This document shows, piece after piece, positions 57,521 to 64,000 of a DNA stretch of 64,000 nt (the stretch's first letter is position 1; each line of letters opens with the position of its first letter). This stretch comes from Macrothele yani (lineage: Eukaryota > Arthropoda > Arachnida > Araneae > Macrothelidae), in contig CM076999.1 in NCBI GenBank assembly GCA_039090855.1, forward strand, positions 115,381,072 to 115,445,071. Reading direction: 5' to 3'. A program made the position numbers and the translations under genes. Under the pieces are notes generated by a model. It saw nothing but the letters and a program-made list of their open reading frames with translations, made no database searches and was not told the origin of the DNA.

Positions 57521-60390
57521 CCATCATCATTGTCAATCATTATCAATCCACTGCTGGACGAAGGTCTCCCCAAGTTCCTTCCACAAAGGTCTGTCTTGTG
57601 CCAGTCTCCTCCATGTTACTCCCGCACACTTTCGAATTTCATCTACCCATCTCCCATGAGGGCTTCTTCTGGATCTTTTCCTGTCCCTTGGAATCCCGTC
57701 TAAAATTTCAGCTGTCCATCTATTGCTTGTCCTTCTTGCAATATGCCCAGCCCATTGCCATTTCAGGGATTTTACTCTGATCATGATATCTTCCACTCTT
57801 GTCATTTTTCTGATCCAAGAGTTCCTTTTCTTATCTCTCTTGGTTACACCAAGCATGCACCTCTCCATGCTAATTTGAGTTGTCTGCAGCCTTTGTATGT
57901 CTCTTTTAGTTAAGGTCCACGTCTCTGCACCATACGTAAGCACTGGAAGGATGCATTGATCAAACACTTTTCTTTTAAGACATAATGGCATATTGCTCTT
58001 GAAAATTATACTGTTTCTTCCAAAAGCTCTCCAGGCAAGTTTTATACGCTGATTAATTTCTTCATCAACGTGACCCTCACTTGATATCTGCTGTCCAAGA
58101 TAAATGTAGGTATTGGTTATCTCCAGCTTTCCCCCATCAATCGATAAATCTTCATTTCTTGTAAAAGCATTGTACATCACTTTTGTCTTTTGAAAGTTCA
58201 TTTTTAATCCCACTTCTTTACTCTTGTCAGCAAGTTTCTGGATCATACTCTGCAGCTCTGATAGGGTAGTTGCAAAAAATGACTGCGTCATCAGCAAAAC
58301 GAAGGTGAGTTAGATAATCTCCATTAATCTTTATCCTTTGTTTTCTCAGTTCAGATATTTAAAGGCATTTTCCAATGTGGCATTAAAGAGTTTGGGAGAT
58401 ATAGTGTCACCTTGTGCCACTCCCTTTCCAATTTTTATGGGTGCTGTATTCTCAAATAGACGAATCTTTGCCCTTGCATTTACATAGATGTTATTAATAA
58501 TATTAATGTATGCATCTTCTATACCGCAGGATTTTAAAATCATTGTAACTGCTGATGGTTTCACCGAATCAAAGACCTTTTCACAATCGATAAAAGCCAT
58601 GCATAATGGAAGTTCATATTCCTTCACTCTTTCAATTAGTTCTCTCAGTACGTGGATATGATCGATAGTGCTTTAGCCACTCCTGAATCCAGCTTGTTCT
58701 CTCGGTTGAGCCATGTCCAGTGTTACCTTCAAGCGGTGTGAAAGAACTTTAGTGAAGATTTTATAAACCACTGATAGGAGGCTGATAGGTCTGTAATTCC
58801 TGAGATCCTCAATGTTACCTTTTTTATGTAGCAGGATCATTGTAGCGTTGTTCCAATCCTCAGGAATCTTCCCTTCATTAAGGCATCGAGTGAAAACTTG
58901 GGCGAGTACTGTTTCAATTTCTCCACATGCTTCTTGTATTATGTCTACGGTAATTCCATCTTCTCCTGGAGCTTTTCCCCCGTTTTATGTTCTTGATTGC
59001 ATGTGCAACTTCTGCTGGGAGGACTGGAAGAACTCTGGTACTTTGCGTAATGTCTGGAGTACATGTATCTTCCCTGTCATATAGTTTTCAGTAGAAATCT
59101 TTCACTCTTGTCAAAATTTCACCTCTATTTCTTGTTACAGAACAATCTTCTTTTCTCAGAGCCATAATCTGTTTTCTTCTCTTATTCAGATGTCCCTTTG
59201 CTCTCTTCAGGCTTTGGTTGTTTTCAATTGCTTTCCTCACTAGTTCACAGTTGAATTTCCTTAGGTCTTCAGTGATATTTTTTCTTACCGTCTTGCATAG
59301 CTCTATATATTCCACTTTGGAAGTCACATCTCCTTTGGTTATCCCCATCTCTCTTCTTTTTTGCATCAGATTTTTGTTTTTCCTGATAATTAGTTCGTAT
59401 GCAACGTGTTCTTGGTACCAGCTATTTTTGTTGCTGTTTCCTTAAGAGCCTTGGTTAGTTTTCTGTTAACTTCAGAGATGTCCACTTCTTCCGACGTTAG
59501 ACCTTCTAGAGCAGAGAGTCTGTTCCTCAGTTCCAATTTGAACGTATTATGATGTTTTTTAAGGTTGGTTATGTCAATACACTTTGTTTGTTTTATGAGC
59601 TTTCCACGCTCGAGTTTAGCATTGAGGTGCATCTTACATCTTACCATTCTATGATCACTACCTGAGTTGAACTTATTCAGAACACTGCAGTCTTCCATGA
59701 CAAATTTCTTGTTACACATAATAAAATCAGTTTCACTTGTCAATCCATTGGGATGCCTCCATGTCCATTTCCTTTGAGACTTTTTCTTGAAAAAGTAGTT
59801 CATGATCAAAAACCCTTGTGCCCCTGCAAATTCTACGAGAGTATTTCCGCGCTGGTTTCTGTTGCCGTGACCGAATTTACCAACTGAAGTTCCATTCTGT
59901 TGCTGTTGCCCTATTTTTGCATTGAAATCTCCCATAATGATCTTCAAGTGCTGTTTGCCTTTATTATTTAGATGACGAATTTCCTCATAAAATTCTTCAA
60001 TTTCTTCTTCAGGATGACTTGTGGTGGGTGCATAAGTTTGAATAATCTGAGCCTGGTATCTTTTCGAGAGTTGGAAAACAAGTCGTGCAGCTCTGTCAGA
60101 GGAACTTTCAACTTCTACAACTTTATCCTTCAGTTTCTTGTTTATTATAAATCCAACACCACTAGTTCTGCCAGTATCTGTCCCACGATAATAGAAGAGA
60201 TGTCCACTTTTCAGTTCAATGTGATCTTCTTTTTTCTCTTTACCTCACTTAGCCCAACGATGTCCCACTTCATCCTTTGTGGTTCTTCCAATTCAAGGAG
60301 CCTTGAATCAGAAGATAGGCAGCGTCCGTTATGCATTGCCAAGGTCAGCATCAGATGGCAGCCTAGTCCGGTCCTCCTGTGATTCTTAAC
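57521..60390 (-). mobile_element. RTE LINE copy F, nearly full length, decayed
   Basis: Antisense. From the 3' end (57521, CATCATCATTGTC) to the segment matching residue ~30 of the RTE D ORF (about 60390). The 5' untranslated region is missing. The 3' end again abuts (AT)n. Confidence 0.92.
57533..60382 (-). pseudogene. RTE polyprotein, copy F, multiply frameshifted
   Basis: Segments on the minus strand: APE region (59947-59390, IIMGDFNAKIGQ, SETDFIMCNKK, SGSDHRMVR), linker (59366-59088), RT motif A and B region (58627-58346, MAFIDCEKVFDSV, GVAQGDTISP) and C-terminal part (58297-57533). Frameshifts lie near 59380, 58990, 58335 and 58290, and a stop near 58674 breaks the GYSTIDH region. Confidence 0.9.
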
Positions 60391-60479
60391 TACAGGCTGC
60401 CCTCAACACCTGCGGAGAAGTGATAGGTGACTTCGCACGCTCTCTTCTGCGCCTCTTGACACTGATGACTCCGAAGCTT

Positions 60480-61316
60480 TCGGAGGCAAGTGAAAATGCG
60501 TTTTCTTCCTCCTGAAGATCTTCAAAACTGCCCCACCCAATTAAAATTATGTATAGGTTCTCGTTCCTACGATATATACATTGAAACATATTTACTCTGT
60601 AATCACTGCAAATCATCTGGACACGCACGTCGAACATGCCCACCCCTCCGTTAGCAAGATATTGAAAATTCAGCACCTCTCAGACATTCCTCCTTGAAGA
60701 AACAATCATCACTTCACCAAACCTCAACCTCTGACTTAGCACTGGCCGGACCTACTAAAGAAACCACCAGGAGTCGCTCTCCTCACTCTGAATCAAGTCA
60801 ATTGACAGCCCTGCCCATTCCCTCCGAGAAAACTACAAACAAATGGTCTGAAGAATCATCGCTAGCCGATGAACAGATGATGGTCTCTTCTCCCGCGCTC
60901 TTACGGAAAGAAGCTACAACTCCTATCTTGCTGAATTCTGGCTCTTTCTCGTGTACTCAGCTTGATGGCAAGAATTTTGACCCTTTGGTGTCTAACATGC
61001 CTGAGCAGAACTCGTCTTCTACTACTGCATTAAACATCATACAAGTTCTACCAACTCCGGACATGGACGTCGCACCTTTTCTGACTCCAACTTCATGCAC
61101 TTCACGACCTGATCTCCCGAATCAGAAAGAGAGTAGTAAGTCCTGCTGTCTTACTACACCTCACTCCCTTTGACTCCCACTCTAACTCGACTTCTCTGAC
61201 AAAAGACTCGCCGAAAACGATCGTCTCTCCTGTTCCCCATGAAACTTCCATACCTCCCTCTCAAGAAGCATCAAGATCGTCGATGCCTCCGCCCTCCCAG
61301 TCAACCATCGCTGAGT
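60480..61316 (+). pseudogene. LINE ORF1 (gag-like) N-terminal part with CCHC knuckle
   Basis: The frame through 60484-60651 reads MRFLPPEDLQNCPTQ and then C-N-H-C-x4-H-x4-C (CNHCKSSGHARRTC, 60598-60639), a retroviral-type zinc knuckle for nucleic-acid binding. A TAG follows at 60652-60654; a Ser/Thr/Pro-rich stretch continues in frame (60694-61173, e.g. RSRSPHSESSQ), then a stop. The TRIM-like element starts at 61317. Confidence 0.8.
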
Positions 61317-61479
61317 TATAACGAAGTAAATTTCTCCGTCATTTTTGGTCTACGCTGGGATTCGAACCCAAGTACGCTTATTCCGGAACAAGCAGCTCTA
61401 CCAACTGAGCTACGCAGACATGTATTCTGATTCCTATCTGCCTTTATGTCATGTGCGTCCTGCTGGCAGGTACGTCACA
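61317..61479 (-). repeat. 3' LTR of TRIM-like element
   Basis: 163 bp, 160/163 identical to 61743-61905. Contains the tRNA-like sequence 61348-61419. Confidence 0.88.
61348..61419 (-). tRNA. tRNA-like sequence inside 3' LTR (probably not a working tRNA)
   Basis: 72 nt folding as a cloverleaf: acceptor stem GTCTGCG/CGTAGAC (one G.U), D arm GCTC/GAGC, anticodon stem GCTTG/TAAGC, T arm TTGGG-TTCGAAT-CCCAG. The anticodon loop has eight bases (TTCCGGAA) instead of seven, and the sequence is part of a mobile LTR. Boxes A (TAGCTCAGTTGGTAGAGC) and B (GGTTCGAATCC) are intact, so Pol III transcription is possible. Confidence 0.5.
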
Positions 61480-61491
61480 TCTCCCCCCCCC
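61480..61491 (-). other. Polypurine tract
   Basis: Minus strand GGGGGGGGGAGA, directly before the TG of the 3' LTR, the expected place for plus-strand priming. Confidence 0.85.
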
Positions 61492-61729
61492 AGAAAGAGG
61501 GCCGGAGGCATGGCCCACGGATCAGCCGTGACCATGAATCGCTGCAGGCAGACAACCACTGAAGAACGTGCATTTGAGAACTCCCAGTCAATCTGGTGTG
61601 TGGAATGCAACGTCACACACATTTATTTTTCGAAGCACTGGAGAAGGGATTCTCTGATTTTTCCTATCTCGCGGTGTGGAAATAACATCACACCAATGCG
61701 AGATTTTGAACGGTCGGGTCATCCGGGTA

Positions 61730-61741
61730 GTTCGGGCGCCA
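61730..61741 (-). other. Primer binding site, tRNA-Lys type
   Basis: Minus strand TGGCGCCCGAAC, one base after the 5' LTR. It is complementary to the 3' terminal 12 nt of animal tRNA-Lys (GUUCGGGCGCCA). Confidence 0.85.
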
Positions 61742-61742
61742 T

Positions 61743-61905
61743 TATAACGAAGTAAATTTCTCCGTCATTTTTGGTCTACGCCGGGATTCGAACCCGAGTA
61801 CGCTTATTCCGGAACAAGCAGCTCTACCAACTGAGCTACGCAGACATGTATTCTCATTCCTATCTGCCTTTATGTCATGTGCGTCCTGCTGGCAGGTACG
61901 TCACA
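61743..61905 (-). repeat. 5' LTR of TRIM-like element
   Basis: 163 bp. In the element's own direction it begins TGTGACGTACC and ends CGTTATA. Contains the tRNA-like sequence 61774-61845. Confidence 0.88.
61774..61845 (-). tRNA. tRNA-like sequence inside 5' LTR (probably not a working tRNA)
   Basis: Same cloverleaf as 61348-61419. Two of the three LTR differences fall here and change one T-stem pair from T-A to C-G, keeping the stem paired. Confidence 0.5.
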
Positions 61906-62256
61906 GAGTGTCAACAACGTTCCACCCGACGGACCAGAGTCCGCCGTTCTCGTAGCGACCGAGAATCTCCTTTAAGTGACGATTCTCCCGTGTATTTCAA
62001 GGAAGCAAAGATTCAGAAGGGAGGAAATACTCGCAGAGCTACCTCTCCCGCTGGTGAATCTGACTTCACTATTACAACAATGGAGTCTGAAGAGTACTCT
62101 AGTTCAGACTCTTCATCAGAGGTCTCTATAAGGGAGGAACTGTTAAAAGCTCTTGAGAAATCTAGTGTTCCAAGACACCCCTTGCCCTTAGATTCCTTAA
62201 AAGCGATACTCTGCGATCACAATAAGCAAAACAGCTTTAAAACGCTATTCAATTAA
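61906..62256 (+). pseudogene. LINE ORF1 C-terminal part
   Basis: After the TRIM-like element the frame resumes at GAG TGT CAA and encodes a basic stretch (QRSTRRTRVRRSRSDRES), then an acidic Ser-rich stretch (ESEEYSSSDSSSE), ending at TAA 62254-62256. Removing the insertion and one GAGT copy keeps the local frame, which supports the reading. Confidence 0.7.
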
Positions 62257-64000
62257 TGCGAAGGATCATTTGTTGAGATGCTTCAGCTAATTCAGGAACT
62301 AAAGGTCTTTGCAAAACTACAGCTCCAAACCCTGACTCATGTGCCAGATGATGTTTGCACCCTTCACAAAATATCCGTCGTTTTCAAGAAATGTATCTCA
62401 AGCTTCATGACTCTAATTCAGATCCTCCTCTTTCAGATCTTAACATTCAGTTGTAGGGGTTTCTCTAATTTCCTTGCAAATGCTTTAGTGCATGAAGACA
62501 TTGCCCATCGTGCCGCAGAAGTGCTCTTTATGCAATAAACAAATTGCTCTCCTGACTCACCTTACTCTCGGTGGAGAGACTGGGAGTACACTTTTCACAA
62601 CTCGTTTCGCGCCTCCTCTCGTGACGGTAATGCCATCGGATTGCATCGGCAATTTCTACAAAACATCTCTTCAGTCACTAACTACAATACTTACCTAAAT
62701 TATCTTCAGCACCTTTCCTTCATGTTTGATGATAAAGCATATCATATTTTCAATATTTATATTCCTTGCGATGATTCTCCAATTGAACATATCTTAACCT
62801 CCCTCAATAATGCTCTTCTAATAATTTCGGAATCCTCTAATGTAATCTTGGGAGGAGACTTCAACTGCACTACTGATCCTCAGATGGACCGAGCTCCGAA
62901 TCAACAAGAACATCGTCCTCGCCTTATCCAAGGCCTGCAGTGTTTGCTAGCTGACTTCACTCTCATGGACGCCTTCCGTTTGCTTCACCCAGACCATCAC
63001 TCTTATACTTGGCATTCCAGTAACCCTGCTTCATCATTAGTAGCAATATTAGATAGATTTTATCTCTCCTCTGTTCTCGTGCCGGCACTCCAAGGAAGTC
63101 ACCATCACGCAACAGCCTCTTCCGATCACTGTGCGGTGACTCTCCAAATTGGAGCAAGAATTTCTCGTCTTTCTTGACACCGACGTTGGACGTTTGACAA
63201 TACCTTCTTACATGATTCCACCTTCTGCAGCATCGTTCGCAGTTTCTTACAATCAAAAATCGACAACATCGATCCCACCCAGAAGACGCTCCAGTACTGG
63301 CTTGATACGAAACATCAACTCTTAACTCGCATCCGCCAATTCACTTACTCCGCTACAGTCAAGCGAAACATGAAGTTGCAAAATATTCGGTCCGAGCTGG
63401 CTGATCTCACGCTAAATGATCCGATGTTCCCGGTTATAAAAGCTGAGTTCATAACCCTCCTCACTTCCATGGCTGCTCAGACGATCCAACGATTACGTCT
63501 TCTTCATCTTACTCCTATTAACAACTCGTATGAGTACCTCCACTCTCTCGAAAAAACTCGTCGAGAATCCACAACGATTCGACATCTACGAATCCTTTCT
63601 GGGGAGATCACCTTAGATCCTAACGTCATGTGTTTCTTAGTACACGATTTTTTAAGCGGAAATACGGGGCCACTAACGTTAACGGCGCAACTTCTGACTC
63701 TCCACTTCTGACGTCTCTTCCTCAAGTTCCAAATATTCTACAAAACAATCTCACGAATCCTTTCACCTTCCCGTAACTCCAAACCTCATTTAAATTTCTC
63801 AATCGGAATGCTGTACCGGGACCTGATGGCCTTCCTCATGCATTCTTTTATGCCTTCTCTTCGCACCTACTCCAGCTCCTGCTCCCGGCTTTCAACGATG
63901 CGTTAACTTCCTTTAGTCTTCCACAATGCTTCACGCAAGCTTACCGTATTCCCAAAACAAGGAGACCTCCTGTATCTTGCACACTGGCGCCCAATTTCAT
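62257..64000 (+). pseudogene. LINE ORF2: APE endonuclease and start of RT, broken, runs off the window
   Basis: APE region from about 62270; best preserved at 62641-63177: YHIFNIYIPCDDSP, NVILGGDFNCTTDPQMDR, HSYTWHSSN, LDRFYLSS and SSDHCAVTLQI. A stop (63175-63177) precedes a linker with WLDTKHQLLTRIRQF and LHSLEKTRRE. The RT starts near 63810 with AVPGPDGLPHAFFY and, in a shifted frame, GDLLYLAHWRPIS at the window end. Frameshifts occur near 63650, 63760 and 63955. Confidence 0.8.

Larger units (their letters stand above)
61317..61905 (-). mobile_element. TRIM-like LTR element with tRNA-like sequence in each LTR
   Basis: Minus-strand element of 589 bp: 163-bp direct repeats (61743-61905 as 5' LTR, 61317-61479 as 3' LTR) that begin TGTGACG and end CGTTATA; a PBS next to the 5' LTR; a polypurine tract touching the 3' LTR; GAGT target duplications at 61313-61316 and 61906-61909; and a 263-bp noncoding middle. 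The LTRs differ at only 3 positions. This is the structure of terminal-repeat retrotransposons in miniature, which rely on proteins of larger LTR elements. Confidence 0.88.
60391..64000 (+). mobile_element. Decayed LINE with zinc-knuckle ORF1 and APE-RT ORF2 (Tx1/L1-like), cut by window end
   Basis: ORF1 with a CCHC knuckle is followed by an APE-type endonuclease and the start of an RT, all on the + strand with frameshifts and stops. A 589-bp TRIM-like element interrupts ORF1. Clade assignment rests on overall organisation and the endonuclease motif style and is tentative. Confidence 0.8.

Noticed and set aside
61348..61845. Two functional tRNA genes on the minus strand
   Set aside because: Both lie inside LTR repeats and have an eight-base anticodon loop; better explained as tRNA-derived parts of a mobile element.

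Overview
The window looks like repeat-rich DNA from an arthropod nuclear genome. The reasons are an insect-type gustatory receptor gene with the TYhhhhhQF signature, mariner and Tc1 transposons, RTE and Tx1/L1-like LINEs, a tRNA-derived SINE and Penelope-like elements. A chelicerate (spider) is plausible, because selenoprotein-coding Naiad Penelope-like elements are known from spiders and clams. The sequence alone does not settle the species.

Layout: 1-36220 is a head-to-tail array of eight nearly identical 4.6 kb units (the first cut by the window edge). Each is a Naiad-type Penelope-like retroelement: N-terminal GIY-YIG endonuclease, CxC linker, C-terminal reverse transcriptase. The array stops at an (AT)n microsatellite. 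36259-42129 holds four RTE LINE segments, three truncated and one (38946-42129) with an intact 986-residue ORF. 42182-45969 is a second, decayed Naiad-like element split by a mariner. 46533-53000 has a MITE, a SINE with a perfect 13-bp target duplication, RTE fragments and two dead Tc1-like elements. 53840-55015 encodes the gustatory receptor, apparently the only host gene, followed by a minisatellite that seems seeded from its own 3' end. 57521-60390 is a decayed antisense RTE. 60391-64000 is a decayed LINE with a zinc-knuckle ORF1, interrupted by a 589-bp LTR-type miniature element (TRIM-like) whose LTRs each contain a tRNA-like sequence.

Most notable: (1) every Naiad unit that retains its 5' half has one in-frame UGA (codon 47) at a conserved Cys position of the C-x-D-x-R-C-x-T-C knuckle before the endonuclease, and every unit has a well-formed type II SECIS-like structure 11 nt after the stop codon, so the ORF is best read as an 874-residue selenoprotein. 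The decayed second Naiad has a UGA at the next Cys of the same knuckle. (2) The TRIM-like element has LTRs, tRNA-Lys PBS, polypurine tract and 4-bp target duplication, with a tRNA-like sequence in each LTR and a compensatory base-pair change between the two. (3) An RFX X-box and a POU octamer lie 2 nt apart upstream of the receptor. (4) The intact RTE starts with a partial HDV-ribozyme-like set of helices.

How it fits together: the Naiad is self-contained (nicking endonuclease plus RT), depending on host selenocysteine machinery; the tandem layout would let the 3' noncoding part of one unit act as leader or promoter for the next. RTE D or relatives could supply RT for RTE fragments; the SINE, MITE and TRIM depend on machinery encoded elsewhere.
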